Assembly: GCA_015059285.1 (NCBI GenBank)
Contig: SVAS01000003.1
Location: 66,679-120,087, forward strand
From: Bacillota bacterium
GTDB lineage: Bacteria; Bacillota_I; Bacilli_A; RF39; UBA660
DNA: 53,409 nucleotides
Direction of reading: 5' to 3'
Both the position numbers and the translations under genes were made by a program. This document shows positions 25,605 through 34,848 of the stretch, one piece after another (position 1 is the stretch's first letter; each line of letters opens with the position of its first letter). The notes under the pieces were generated by a model. That model searched no databases. It saw only the letters and a program-made list of their open reading frames with translations, and was not told where the DNA came from.

Positions 25605-26684
25605 TTATTTATTTTTTTTAGTTTTCTTAATTATTTTTTCAAACAAATTTTCTTTTTTATTATGTTCAAACACAACATCTGTTTTAACAACAGCAAGGAT
25701 TACAATCAATAATAATATGCCATATATAATATAACCCAATACTCTATCTTTCAAAAAGTATATAATAGACGCTGCTGCAAATAATAAATCTATTGCATAG
25801 ATAATTAAAACTGTTGTTCTTTGTGAAAAATTACGTTTTAAAAGTTGATGATGAATGTGAAATTTATCTGGAGTTGAAATGCTTTCTCCTTTAAGTAAAC
25901 GTCGTACAATTGCAAATAAAGTATCTAAAATTGGTATTGCCAGTATTAATAAAGGTATAATTAGAGATGTCATAGTTACATTTTTAAAACCTAATAAAGC
26001 AATAACCGCAATCATAAAACCTAAAAACATAGATCCAGAATCTCCCATAAAAATAGAAGCTGGATTAAAATTATGAACTAAAAATCCTAAAGTTGAACCT
26101 AACATAACAAAAGTTAAAACACAATCTAAACTAAACTTCCCTTGAATAGCAGCTATTATTCCAATTGTTAAAAAGTAAATAGAACTAATGCCTCCAGCAA
26201 GTCCATCTAATCCATCAATCAAGTTAATACAATTGATACATCCTAAGATAAAAAATATACTAATAGGATATGCAAATATACCAAAATTTATATAAAAACC
26301 AAAAGCACTTATATCTTTCATAATAATATTGCCATAAAAAACAACAATACAAGCTGCAACTAACTGACTAATAAATTTAGTACTCGCTTTTAAAGGTTTT
26401 ATATCATCTACAACACCAGTTAAAACTATTATAAAACTACCAATCAAAATAGAATTCATAATTGAACTAGTTCTACCATATAACATATAACCTAATAAAA
26501 ATCCTAAAAATATACCTAACCCACCTAACCTAGGCATCGGTTTTTTATGCACTTTTCTTTCATTGGGAATATCTACTGCTCCAACATGAAGTGCTACATT
26601 TTTAATAAATGGGATAATTAAAAATACAAACAAAAATGTTGTTGATACCATTATAATTATTTTTGAAAGTTCGGCATTTGCCAT
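25605..26684 (-). CDS. WecA/TagO/MraY-family glycosyl-1-phosphate transferase
   Basis: About 359 residues with about ten membrane helices. Family motifs in order: RKVHKKPMPRLGG, VDDIKPLKASTKF (Asp-Asp), NLIDGLDGLAGG, MGDSGSMFLGF, and HIHHQLLKRNFSQR. These transfer a sugar-1-phosphate from a UDP-sugar to undecaprenyl phosphate. The HIHHQ motif and absence of a MurX-like context favour TagO/WecA (wall teichoic acid or other cell-surface glycan) over MraY. Start at ATG 26684, ggtgat SD. Promoter at 26701-26729. Confidence 0.88.
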   Translation of the reverse strand: MANAELSKIIIMVSTTFLFVFLIIPFIKNVALHVGAVDIPNERKVHKKPMPRLGGLGIFLGFLLGYMLYGRTSSIMNSILIGSFIIVLTGVVDDIKPLKASTKFISQLVAACIVVFYGNIIMKDISAFGFYINFGIFAYPISIFFILGCINCINLIDGLDGLAGGISSIYFLTIGIIAAIQGKFSLDCVLTFVMLGSTLGFLVHNFNPASIFMGDSGSMFLGFMIAVIALLGFKNVTMTSLIIPLLILAIPILDTLFAIVRRLLKGESISTPDKFHIHHQLLKRNFSQRTTVLIIYAIDLLFAAASIIYFLKDRVLGYIIYGILLLIVILAVVKTDVVFEHNKKENLFEKIIKKTKKNK

Positions 26685-26700
26685 ATACATCACCACTATC

Positions 26701-26729
26701 ATTATACCACTTATAAATTAGTGTGTAAA
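26701..26729 (-). promoter_or_regulatory. Promoter of the WecA/TagO-like gene
   Basis: Minus strand TTTACA (26724-26729), 17-bp spacer, TATAAT (26701-26706). The leader is very short. Confidence 0.7.
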
Positions 26730-26782
26730 TTAATGATTGTTCTTTATAGATTAAAACAATAAGTTTATTTTAAATTTTTTAA

Positions 26783-26811
26783 TTGTAAAATCTTTTATAG
26801 AATGTTATAAT
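26783..26811 (+). promoter_or_regulatory. Promoter of the lipoprotein gene
   Basis: TTGTAA (26783-26788), 17-bp spacer, TATAAT (26806-26811), followed by aggagtgat SD. Confidence 0.7.
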
Positions 26812-26847
26812 AACTTTGAAAATAGATATTATAGTAGGAGTGATAAG

Positions 26848-28077
26848 ATGAAAAATTTAAAGAAGATATTTATTTTATGTGCTGCTATCTTATTAGTTAG
26901 TGGATGTAGTATGAAATCTGAATATAAAATGGAAATTTCTAGTGATAAATCAATGAAATTTTCAGTAACTTCAGCAATGGATGACGAACTTATTGAAGCT
27001 TTGCTTTCAATGCAAAATAATCCTAATATAGATACAGATTCTAATTGTATTGATGATGAAACAGGTATGACTAATTGTGGTAGTTCTAGTGATGAAGAAA
27101 AAGAATATACTGATGAAGAAAAATGGAATATGTTAGAAAGTAGTATTGAAGGTGATGAAAACCCAGAAGATTTTGGTTTTACTAAAACACGATACGAAAA
27201 AGACAAATACAAGGGATTTACTTATTCTATATATATTTCTAACATTGACAAAATCAGTAGTGATACTGCTGATTTTACATTTGAAGACTTTAAAGAAATT
27301 TCTAAAAAAATAGTTTTTGTAAAAAAAGGAAATAATTATAAAGCCAATTTAAGTATAACAAGTAACGAAGAAACCGAAGGTTATGACATTGATGCTGATA
27401 TCAAATTTATAGTAACTTTACCTAACAAACCATCAAGTCACAATGCTACTGAAGTTTCAGAAGATGGTAAAACTTTAACTTGGGATTTGGCTGATAAAGA
27501 CACTCAAAACATAGAATTTGAATTCAGTTTAATAAATCCATTATTAATTTATGCTATTATTGGTGGCGCTGTTTTATTAATTATTATCATTATTATTTTA
27601 ATTATTATTAAAAGAAAAAAGAAAAAAAATAAAGAAAACAATATAGAAACTAACGAACCTATTTATCAACCAGAAAATGTAAATAACTTTACTCAAAATA
27701 CCATTAATGAAAATCCAATTAATTCTTATGGAGATATTAATAATCAAGATATGGTTAACAATAATTATCAAGCTCCAAACGTTAATTTTGGACAATCTTT
27801 TCAAAATCAAGAACCAGAAATTATTGGAGAAGAATTGAACGATGAACTGGATACTAATAGTTTTATAAATATTACAAACGAACAAATATCTAATATTTAC
27901 AGTGAACCTATTCAAAACCAAAACATTATAAATGATCAAATACCTAACGTTTATAGTGAACCAGTTCAAAATATAACAAATGAAACACCTACAAGTCCCA
28001 TACCTGATATAAACACTCAAGTTAATACTCCTAATGAAGATACAAACAATCCTTTTAATAATAGTAATTTCAATTAA
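26848..28077 (+). CDS. Lipoprotein with C-terminal membrane helix and Asn/Pro-rich tail
   Basis: 409 residues. Signal peptide with lipobox LVSGC (C20), then an extracellular domain (about 21-225; MKSEYKMEISSDKSMKFSVTSAMDDELI) reminiscent of the LppM-type lipoprotein domain, a membrane helix (about 231-255, poly-Ile) and a basic stop-transfer KRKKKKNK. The remaining ~145 residues are cytoplasmic, low-complexity, Asn/Glu/Gln-rich, with repeats such as NxYSEP(I/V)QN. Two membrane attachments flank the domain. Function unknown. It ends in a hairpin (28076-28095), so it is separate from the germination operon. Confidence 0.7.
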   Translation: MKNLKKIFILCAAILLVSGCSMKSEYKMEISSDKSMKFSVTSAMDDELIEALLSMQNNPNIDTDSNCIDDETGMTNCGSSSDEEKEYTDEEKWNMLESSIEGDENPEDFGFTKTRYEKDKYKGFTYSIYISNIDKISSDTADFTFEDFKEISKKIVFVKKGNNYKANLSITSNEETEGYDIDADIKFIVTLPNKPSSHNATEVSEDGKTLTWDLADKDTQNIEFEFSLINPLLIYAIIGGAVLLIIIIIILIIIKRKKKKNKENNIETNEPIYQPENVNNFTQNTINENPINSYGDINNQDMVNNNYQAPNVNFGQSFQNQEPEIIGEELNDELDTNSFINITNEQISNIYSEPIQNQNIINDQIPNVYSEPVQNITNETPTSPIPDINTQVNTPNEDTNNPFNNSNFN

Positions 28078-28101
28078 GATGACAAAAGTCATCTTTTTTA
28101 T
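28076..28101 (+). terminator. Terminator after the lipoprotein gene
   Basis: 8-bp stem aagatgac / gtcatctt with loop aaaa and T-run. Confidence 0.85.
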
Positions 28102-28153
28102 TTTGTTCTGAATTAATTGGAGAATTTTGCTAATAATAAAGTTAGGTGATAGC

Positions 28154-29629
28154 ATGAATTTAGATAGAAAAATTGAAGTTGTTTTTGAAAAAATAAAAAC
28201 AAGGAATGGTAATAGTCCTGATATTACAACTAGAGAAATTACTATTGGAAATAAAAAAATTGGTTATATATATTTAGAAAGTGTTTCATCGGATGATAAA
28301 ATCAGTGATTTTTTAGTTAAAAGTATTACAAGATTAAAAAGATTAAATTTTTTAGATAATTTTTTTACTAATTTATATAAAGAACTTCAAAACAACATTG
28401 CTAATAGTAAAATTAAAACAATTAATAACTATGATGATATGTTTTATTATTTAGCATCTGGTTTTACAGTAGTTTTAGTAAATGGTTTTAATAAAGCTAT
28501 TGTTTTAGAAACTAGAGAAACTCTAGATAGAGGTGTTACAGAACCAACAACGGAAATTAGTATTAGAGGTCCAAAAGATGCTTTAACAGAAAATTATAAT
28601 AAAAACTTAGGTCTTATTCGTAAAAGAATTAAAGATCCTAATTTATGGTTTAAAGAGATTAAAGTTGGTACAAGGACTAAAACAAAAGTAGCTATTGGAT
28701 ACGTAAAAGATATTGCGGATATATCTAAAGTAAATAAAGTTATTAAGAAAATCGAAGATATAGACATAGATGGTATTTTAGATAGTGGCTTTATTAGAGA
28801 TTTTTTAACTAATGATGAAAGATCTAGTTTTCCAACTATTATTAGTACAGAAAGACCTGATTTAGTGTCGGCAGCACTCCTTGAAGGAAAAGTTGTTGTT
28901 ATGGTAGAAAATTCCCCTTTTGCTCTTATTATGCCTGGAGTACTTGCTAATTTCATTCATACACCAGAAGATAATTATCAAAAAGCTATCAATGTTTCTT
29001 TAACAAGAATTTTAAGGTTTATAGCCATGATTATTACTATTATGGCACCTGGTTTATATATAGCGCTTACTACTTTTAATCAAGAAATAATTCCGGATAC
29101 ACTTCTTATTTCTCTAGCTATTCAAAGAGCAAGTGTCCCTTTTCCTACTTCTTTTGCCATTATTATTTTAATGACAACATTTGAAATCCTTAGAGAAAGT
29201 GATATGAGACTACCTGAGACTATGGGAACATCTATTAGCATCGTTGGAGCTTTAGTTTTAGGAGATGCAGCTGTTAACGCAGGTATTGTATCCCCTATTG
29301 TTGTTATTATTGTGGCTATTACATCGGTTACTGGACTTTTATTTTCCGATATGGATGTTGTTAATGCTTTTAGATGGTGGAGATTTTTATTTATTCTTTT
29401 TTCTACCGTTCTTGGGGCTATTGGATTTATAGTGGCCGGCATTATCTTTATTGTAAAACTATGTAGTATTGAAACCTTAGAAGTTCCATACCTAACTCCT
29501 ATTAGCCCACTTTATCCTAATTTAATTAAAGAAAGTATTTTAAAACGTCCTAGAAACAAAATGAAACAAAGGCCTAACTATTTAGGACAACAAGACACAA
29601 TAAGAATGGGTGATAATAATGAAAATTAA
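28154..29629 (+). CDS. gerKA: GerA-type spore germination receptor subunit A
   Basis: About 491 residues. N-terminal soluble domain (about 1-270) and a C-terminal block of membrane helices (about 285-430: FIAMIITIMAPGLYIAL and others), with family-typical LETRETLDRGVTEPTTE, FIRDFLTNDERSSFPTI and SIVGALVLGDAAVNAG. GerA-type A subunits, with B and C subunits, form the nutrient receptor in the spore inner membrane and gate ion release. Start at ATG 28154 (aggtgat SD), not the earlier ATG at 28127. Gene order A-C-B is the gerK order of Bacillus; the germinant is unknown. Confidence 0.92.
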   Translation: MNLDRKIEVVFEKIKTRNGNSPDITTREITIGNKKIGYIYLESVSSDDKISDFLVKSITRLKRLNFLDNFFTNLYKELQNNIANSKIKTINNYDDMFYYLASGFTVVLVNGFNKAIVLETRETLDRGVTEPTTEISIRGPKDALTENYNKNLGLIRKRIKDPNLWFKEIKVGTRTKTKVAIGYVKDIADISKVNKVIKKIEDIDIDGILDSGFIRDFLTNDERSSFPTIISTERPDLVSAALLEGKVVVMVENSPFALIMPGVLANFIHTPEDNYQKAINVSLTRILRFIAMIITIMAPGLYIALTTFNQEIIPDTLLISLAIQRASVPFPTSFAIIILMTTFEILRESDMRLPETMGTSISIVGALVLGDAAVNAGIVSPIVVIIVAITSVTGLLFSDMDVVNAFRWWRFLFILFSTVLGAIGFIVAGIIFIVKLCSIETLEVPYLTPISPLYPNLIKESILKRPRNKMKQRPNYLGQQDTIRMGDNNEN

Positions 29630-30797
29630 ACTGTTTTTAATATTATTCATATGTTTTTTTACTAGCGGATGCTGGAATTATAATGAATTAAATGACTTTG
29701 CAATCGCAACAGGAATGGGTATTGATGAACATAAAGATGGTTTTAAAATCAGTTTAATGATTTCTAACTCACAAACCCCACAATCATCATCTCGTGAAGG
29801 AGAAGCCGGAGCGACTGTTTTTACAGGAATTGGAAATAGTATCACAGAAGCACTTAATAATATAGATATTAAAACACCTAGGAATTTATATTTAGGTCAT
29901 TTAGCAGTTGTCGTTATTGATGAAGAAGTTGCTAAAAAAGACATTGATATTGTATTAGAAGCATTAGTTAGAAATCCCGAAACCGCAAAAAAATATCATA
30001 TTGTTTTGGCTAAAGATAATAAAGCTGAAGATATTTTAAAAACATTATCTCCTTTAGAATCTTTTCCATCACAAAATGTTTCAAACAATATTTCCAACTC
30101 TTCCAAAAGCCAAAGTATTATAGCAGAATCTTTTTTAAGTGACTTTATTATTACGCTTTTAAAACCTGGAATTAACGGAATAATGTCTAGTATTAGCATT
30201 GAAGGAGAATCTAATAATAATGATAATCAAGACGATTTAAAAGAAACAGAACCTAAAGCTATGCTTAAAACTGATACAATGGGACTATTTAAAGATTTTA
30301 AATTAGTTACATGGACAAATGAAGAAGAAAGTTTAGGCATTAACATTGTTAATAATAATGCAGATCGTATGTATATTACAAATGAAGTAGAAAAAGATAA
30401 AGTCGTTGTTCTTCTTGATGACATTGAATGTAGTCCCAAAATAAAAAAAGACCTTTCCGTTGTTTTAAATATCAAAGCAGAAGGAGCTATTACTGAAGTT
30501 AGTGGAAATCTTGACTTAGAAAAAACTAAAACTATAGAAAACATAAATCAAAAAACTGAAGAAAATATAAAACAAATGGTTTATAGTGGTATTAGTTTAG
30601 CACAGGAACATAAAACAGATGTATTTGGCTTTGGTAACATGATTTATATTAATAATTATAAAAATTGGTATAAACTAAAAGATAACTGGGATGATTTATA
30701 TTTTCCTAAATTAAAAATTAAAGTAAAAGTTGATGTTAACCTTAGAAGTAAAGGTTCTTTAGAAAATACAATTAAGGAGAAAAGAAATGAACGCTAA
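29619..30797 (+). CDS. gerKC: Ger(x)C germination lipoprotein
   Basis: About 392 residues. Lipobox TSGCW (C near residue 20), followed by the GerAC-like WNYNELNDFAIATGMGID, and the later KTPRNLYLGHLAVVVI and KTDVFGFGNMIYINNYKNW blocks. GerC subunits are lipoproteins on the outer face of the spore inner membrane. I place the start at ATG 29619 (gggtgat SD), overlapping gerKA by 11 bases. A ~30-residue Ser/Asn-rich insert (about 163-205) is unusual compared with a compact GerC. Confidence 0.9.
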   Translation: MKIKLFLILFICFFTSGCWNYNELNDFAIATGMGIDEHKDGFKISLMISNSQTPQSSSREGEAGATVFTGIGNSITEALNNIDIKTPRNLYLGHLAVVVIDEEVAKKDIDIVLEALVRNPETAKKYHIVLAKDNKAEDILKTLSPLESFPSQNVSNNISNSSKSQSIIAESFLSDFIITLLKPGINGIMSSISIEGESNNNDNQDDLKETEPKAMLKTDTMGLFKDFKLVTWTNEEESLGINIVNNNADRMYITNEVEKDKVVVLLDDIECSPKIKKDLSVVLNIKAEGAITEVSGNLDLEKTKTIENINQKTEENIKQMVYSGISLAQEHKTDVFGFGNMIYINNYKNWYKLKDNWDDLYFPKLKIKVKVDVNLRSKGSLENTIKEKRNER

Positions 30798-31872
30798 AAA
30801 ATTACACTTATTTGAATATAATTGTCTATCATACTTTTTAATTAGAGGAGCTTTTATTGGTATTTGTTTAAATAATTTATTAATTATTTCTAAACAAGAC
30901 AGTTGGTTATCTGTTATCTTAGCTTTTATTTTAGGATTTATTCCACTAGGAATCTTTTATTTAATAATTAAAGATAATCCTAAAGGAAATATTATTGATT
31001 TTATAAAAAACAATTGTGGTAATACTCTAGGAAATATTATAAATGTATTAATATCTATCTTTATCTTTATATTTACATCTTTATTAATGTGGAATTTAAT
31101 AAACTTTATTAGTTCACAATATTTATATAAAACACCTAATTTAGCAATTTCTATTACCTTCGCAATTGCCATTTATTATATTTGTAGTAAAAGTATTAAT
31201 GTGATTGGAAGAACTACTGTTATTTTATTTTACATATCCGCAATCCTTTTTATTTTAAGTGCATTAGGACTTTCATTTCAACTAGATTTAAACAATTTAA
31301 AACCAACCTTAGAATATGGAATAAATCCCATCTTTACAGGTTCTCTTCAATATATATCATATAATATATTACCTCTATTTTTAATTACCATTATTCCTAA
31401 AGAGCAAATATCTGATAAAAATAAAAAATTTATTAGAAATGGTATTATAACTTATGTAATTTCATCATTCAGTTTGTTTGTAGTTTCTTTTTTCCTAGTT
31501 GCTATTTATGGGATAGAATTTTCCCAAATACTACAGTATCCTTCTTATCACATTCTAAAAAGGCTATCTATTTTAGGCTTTATTCAAAGAGTTGAAAGTA
31601 TTTCTTCTATTCAGTGGATTTTGGATTTATTTGTAATTATTGTAATGGGAATATATTTTATTAAGACATCTATCGTTCAAACGTTTAATATTAAACCATA
31701 TAAATTTATTCCCTTTACTTTAGTTACTGCATTAGTTATTGTTACTAATTACTTATTTAAAAATAATACAATCGGCAATTCTGTTATATTACATATATTT
31801 CCATTCTTCAACTATTTGTTCTTTTTGATAATTCCAACTTTAATATACTTTAAGAAAAAAATAAGCCAATAA
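30787..31872 (+). CDS. gerKB: GerB-type germination permease subunit
   Basis: 361 residues with about ten membrane helices and no soluble domain, the APC-superfamily shape of GerAB (LFEYNCLSYFLIRGAF start, GRTTVILFYISA and YPSYHILKRLSI). GerB subunits form the membrane sensor/transport part of germinant receptors. It overlaps gerKC by 11 bases. Ends just before the terminator at 31858-31884. Confidence 0.9.
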   Translation: MNAKKLHLFEYNCLSYFLIRGAFIGICLNNLLIISKQDSWLSVILAFILGFIPLGIFYLIIKDNPKGNIIDFIKNNCGNTLGNIINVLISIFIFIFTSLLMWNLINFISSQYLYKTPNLAISITFAIAIYYICSKSINVIGRTTVILFYISAILFILSALGLSFQLDLNNLKPTLEYGINPIFTGSLQYISYNILPLFLITIIPKEQISDKNKKFIRNGIITYVISSFSLFVVSFFLVAIYGIEFSQILQYPSYHILKRLSILGFIQRVESISSIQWILDLFVIIVMGIYFIKTSIVQTFNIKPYKFIPFTLVTALVIVTNYLFKNNTIGNSVILHIFPFFNYLFFLIIPTLIYFKKKISQ

Positions 31873-31884
31873 ATTTTGGCTTAT
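31858..31884. terminator. Terminator between gerKB and the tail-anchored protein
   Basis: 12-bp stem aaaataagccaa / ttggcttatttt with a 6-base loop; stop codons of both genes are within the hairpin, and both strands carry T-runs. Confidence 0.82.
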
Positions 31885-32657
31885 TTTATTACTACATTAT
31901 AAATAATGAAACCTAACGCTACAACAACTACAATAAATAAAAGTATTAAAACAACTCTCATTATTTTGTTATTTTTGTGAATTGAATTACTTAAATTCTG
32001 TAATTGTTCAAAATCACTTTCTTTAAAGTCTAAACTAGATGTAAAAAATGATGTGTCCATCTCTCCAGTTTTGTGTAATTTTTCATCTTTAGTTTCTTGT
32101 AAAATAGATCTAATTGCAGAACTATCTCCAACCATAGTATCACTTTTCAAATCATCAAACATATTTAAACTTAGTTCATTATCACTCATTTTATTAAGTA
32201 AACTAGTATTAGTTATTGTATTTATTAATTCTTTTAATTCTTCTTCCTGTTCTATATCTTGTTTATTATTGATTTTAATATTTTTTAAAATATTATATTC
32301 TGTATTTTTTAAACTACGATGTTCATCTTGAATATTTTCACGAGAATCTTTAGCTTTTACTAAAACATCTCTAATATCATAACTTTTTTCTTCTTCTTCA
32401 TCTAAAGGGTCAACTTCTGGTTCTAGCTCCACTGGTTTTCTTACTAATTTACGAGTTTGATTTCTTTCTTGTTCATGACTAGCAATTAATTCTTTTAACT
32501 TTTCAATATCTACTTCATTTGCTTTAGGAGTTGCAACCACTCCTTCAATATTAGAATATGTTTCATCTTCATAAATTGTTTGATATAATGATTCATTTCT
32601 AATTACTCTTCTTTTAGAATCCCGAGTTTTATAATACTTTTCCATTCTACTAGCCAT
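31881..32657 (-). CDS. Tail-anchored membrane protein of unknown function
   Basis: 258 residues. About 220 soluble charged residues with acidic clusters (VDPLDEEEEKSYDIRDVLVKAKDSRENIQDEHRSLKN), then one C-terminal helix (about 230-253, VVLILLFIVVVVALGFIIY) and no signal peptide, so it sits in the membrane facing the cytoplasm. Convergent to the germination operon. Family not recognised; similar proteins may be involved in cell-surface or division organisation, but this is not shown. Confidence 0.65.
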   Translation of the reverse strand: MASRMEKYYKTRDSKRRVIRNESLYQTIYEDETYSNIEGVVATPKANEVDIEKLKELIASHEQERNQTRKLVRKPVELEPEVDPLDEEEEKSYDIRDVLVKAKDSRENIQDEHRSLKNTEYNILKNIKINNKQDIEQEEELKELINTITNTSLLNKMSDNELSLNMFDDLKSDTMVGDSSAIRSILQETKDEKLHKTGEMDTSFFTSSLDFKESDFEQLQNLSNSIHKNNKIMRVVLILLFIVVVVALGFIIYNVVIK

Positions 32658-32754
32658 ACTATCACCATAATAATAATATCATATTTTAACTAATTTTGAA
32701 ACTATAACTTGCTTTTTTTTATTAATTTAACTATAATTAGACAAGGAGGATTTT

Positions 32755-32970
32755 ATGAAAAAAGTAAAAGTTTTAAAAGATGTTTGTATTGGTTGTGGAG
32801 CCTGCCAAGCAATTTGTAGTGAAGTTTATGAAATCGGTGACGATGGACTCGCTGAAGTAATTTTAGAAGAAATACCTGAAAAATTAGAAGAAGATGCTAT
32901 TGATGCTTTAGAAAATTGTCCTACAAGTGCAATTGTAGAAGTAGAAGAACAAAATAAAGAAGAAAAATAA
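32755..32970 (+). CDS. fer: Ferredoxin, single 4Fe-4S cluster
   Basis: 71 residues: C11-x2-C14-x2-C17 (CIGCGAC) with C21, then C55-P (NCPTSAI). C11, C14, C17 and C55 are the cluster ligands; C21 may be a disulfide partner. Acidic, cytoplasmic one-electron carrier. Preceded by aaggagga SD. A convergent terminator (32971-32994) follows. Likely feeds pyruvate formate-lyase activation or other reductive reactions. Confidence 0.88.
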   Translation: MKKVKVLKDVCIGCGACQAICSEVYEIGDDGLAEVILEEIPEKLEEDAIDALENCPTSAIVEVEEQNKEEK

Positions 32971-32998
32971 AAATATCATGTTGAAATGATATTTTTTA
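32971..32998. terminator. Terminator between ferredoxin and rluB
   Basis: 9-bp stem aaatatcat / atgatattt, followed by T-run on the plus strand. The rluB stop lies at the right edge. Confidence 0.78.
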
Positions 32999-33712
32999 TT
33001 TATTAATTAAACTATATAATTTTTTGACTTCTTTAATAGTTAAATAACGGTATTCTCCTGGTTTTAAACTCTTAACATCTAAAAAGGCAAATCTTTCTCT
33101 TTTTAATTTTAAAACTTCATAACCAAGTGCTTCAAACATTTTTTTAACCTGATGATTTCTACCTTCATGAATAGTGAGTTCTACTATAGAAGTTTCTTTT
33201 TTCTTATCTAGTTTTTTTAATTTTGCTTTAGCTTTTGATGTTTTTTTACCATCAATAATGACACCACTTACTAATCTTTTTATATGTTCAGGACTAATAA
33301 GTCCTTTTATTTTAGCAATATAAAGCTTATCAATATTACTGCTTGGATGAATTAATCCATTAGTAAGCTCTCCATCATTAGTTAAAATAAGTACTCCTGT
33401 TGTATCATAATCTAGTCTTCCAACCGGATAAATACGAGTAGGAATATCAATTAAATCAATAACTGTTTTTCTATTTTTATCATCGCTAGTAGTAGTTACT
33501 ACCCCTCTTGGTTTATTAAGTAAAATATATGTTTTTTCATCTTTTTTAAGTACATGACCTTCTACTATAATAGTATCATTACTATCAACTAAAGTCCCTA
33601 ATTCTCTAACTACTTTACCATTTACCTTGACTTTACCTTTAACTAGTAGTTCTTCTGCTTTTCTTCTTGAAGTATAACCACTATTTGCAATTACTTTTTG
33701 AATTCGTTCCAT
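32996..33712 (-). CDS. rluB: Pseudouridine synthase, RluB-like
   Basis: About 238 residues: N-terminal S4 RNA-binding domain (IQKVIANSGYTSRRKAEELL) and RsuA/RluB catalytic domain with VGRLDYDTTGVLILTNDGELT, holding the catalytic Asp, plus IHEGRNHQVKKMFEALGYEV. Modifies 23S rRNA uridines in Bacillus homologues. I start at ATG 33712 with ggtgat SD; the 15 residues of the longer ORF lie before it. It follows spmB, the order found in Bacillus (spmA-spmB-ypuL). Confidence 0.9.
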   Translation of the reverse strand: MERIQKVIANSGYTSRRKAEELLVKGKVKVNGKVVRELGTLVDSNDTIIVEGHVLKKDEKTYILLNKPRGVVTTTSDDKNRKTVIDLIDIPTRIYPVGRLDYDTTGVLILTNDGELTNGLIHPSSNIDKLYIAKIKGLISPEHIKRLVSGVIIDGKKTSKAKAKLKKLDKKKETSIVELTIHEGRNHQVKKMFEALGYEVLKLKRERFAFLDVKSLKPGEYRYLTIKEVKKLYSLINK

Positions 33713-33757
33713 ACAAATCACCACTAAAATTATAACATTTAAAAAGTTTTTTGACAA

Positions 33758-34279
33758 TTAAAACAAATAATTAACAATAATAATACTACTAACTATTCCA
33801 ATTAAATCTGCAAATAATCCAGCAAATAATGAATACTTAATTTTTTTAATACCAATACAGCCGAAATAAAGAGTTAAAACATAAAAGGTTGTATCTGTAG
33901 AACCTTGAATAACCGAACCTAATCTTCCTAAAATACTATCTGGTCCAAAATTTTCAAAAATATTTTTTAAAAAAACTAAAGATGTAGAACCAGAAATTGG
34001 TCTTATTAAAGCCATTGGTAATATTTGATAAGGTATTTTAAAAAATGATAAAACCGGTTTAATAAAATTAATTAAAACATTTAATAAATTACTTTTCAAA
34101 AATATATTAACACCTAAAATCATAGCCAGAAAAGTTGGAAAAAGAGAAAGTACCATTTCAAAGCTTTCTTTAGCCCCTTCTATAAACACATCATAAACAT
34201 TTACTTTTTTTATTATCCCATATAAAACTATTCCTAAAACCATTAATGGTATTATTAAACTTGATATTAGCGCAAACAT
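33758..34279 (-). CDS. spmB: Spore maturation protein B
   Basis: 173 residues, nucleoside-recognition/SpmB family, about five membrane helices with ALIRPISGSTSLVFLKNI and IQGSTDTTFYVLTLYFG. SpmA and SpmB with DacB control spore core water content in Bacillus. It overlaps spmA by 13 bases and is followed by rluB, as in Bacillus. Confidence 0.9.
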   Translation of the reverse strand: MFALISSLIIPLMVLGIVLYGIIKKVNVYDVFIEGAKESFEMVLSLFPTFLAMILGVNIFLKSNLLNVLINFIKPVLSFFKIPYQILPMALIRPISGSTSLVFLKNIFENFGPDSILGRLGSVIQGSTDTTFYVLTLYFGCIGIKKIKYSLFAGLFADLIGIVSSIIIVNYLF

Positions 34280-34848
34280 CTTTTAGCTAAAATCCTATCT
34301 ATAATTAAACCTGCAATAGTTGAACAAATAGTTGCAAGTATACAAGCAAAAACTATTTCTGTTGGACTTGCACTTTTATATAACATTCTAAGTGAAATAA
34401 TAGTTGTAGGAACTATTGTCATACCACTAGTATTAAGTACTAAAAAAGTTATCATACTTCTACTAGCAGTATCCTTTTTATTATTTAACTCTTGCAATGA
34501 TTTCATAGCTTTTAACCCAAAAGGAGTTGCTGCATTACCAAGTCCAAACATATTGGCTATTATACTAGAAGAAATAAAGCCTAATGCTTCATGATTATTA
34601 GGTACTTCTGGAAATATTTTTTTTAGTATTGGTGATATTAACTTAGAAAATTTATCTAATAACCCAGATTTTTTAGCAATATTCATAATTCCTAACCATA
34701 GTGCAAGCACTGGAAATATTTGGAGTGTCATATCTAATGCTTGTTTTGGAACCGTTAAGATTTCTTTATTAAGAATATCAAAGTTATTAGTCGCTAAAGC
34801 AAATACTACACCTAAAACTATAAACAAGCCCCATATTTTATTTATCAT
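34267..34848 (-). CDS. spmA: Spore maturation protein A
   Basis: 193 residues, nucleoside-recognition family, about five membrane helices and the conserved SSIIANMFGLGNAATPFGLKAM block followed by MITFLVLNTSGMTIVPTT. Overlaps dacB by four bases (ATGA) and spmB by 13, so translation of the three is coupled. Confidence 0.92.
   Translation of the reverse strand: MINKIWGLFIVLGVVFALATNNFDILNKEILTVPKQALDMTLQIFPVLALWLGIMNIAKKSGLLDKFSKLISPILKKIFPEVPNNHEALGFISSSIIANMFGLGNAATPFGLKAMKSLQELNNKKDTASRSMITFLVLNTSGMTIVPTTIISLRMLYKSASPTEIVFACILATICSTIAGLIIDRILAKRCLR

Noticed and set aside
26829-27212. Ser-rich minus-strand ORF opposite the lipoprotein
   Set aside because: Antisense shadow; serine-rich from the AGA/TCT pairing.
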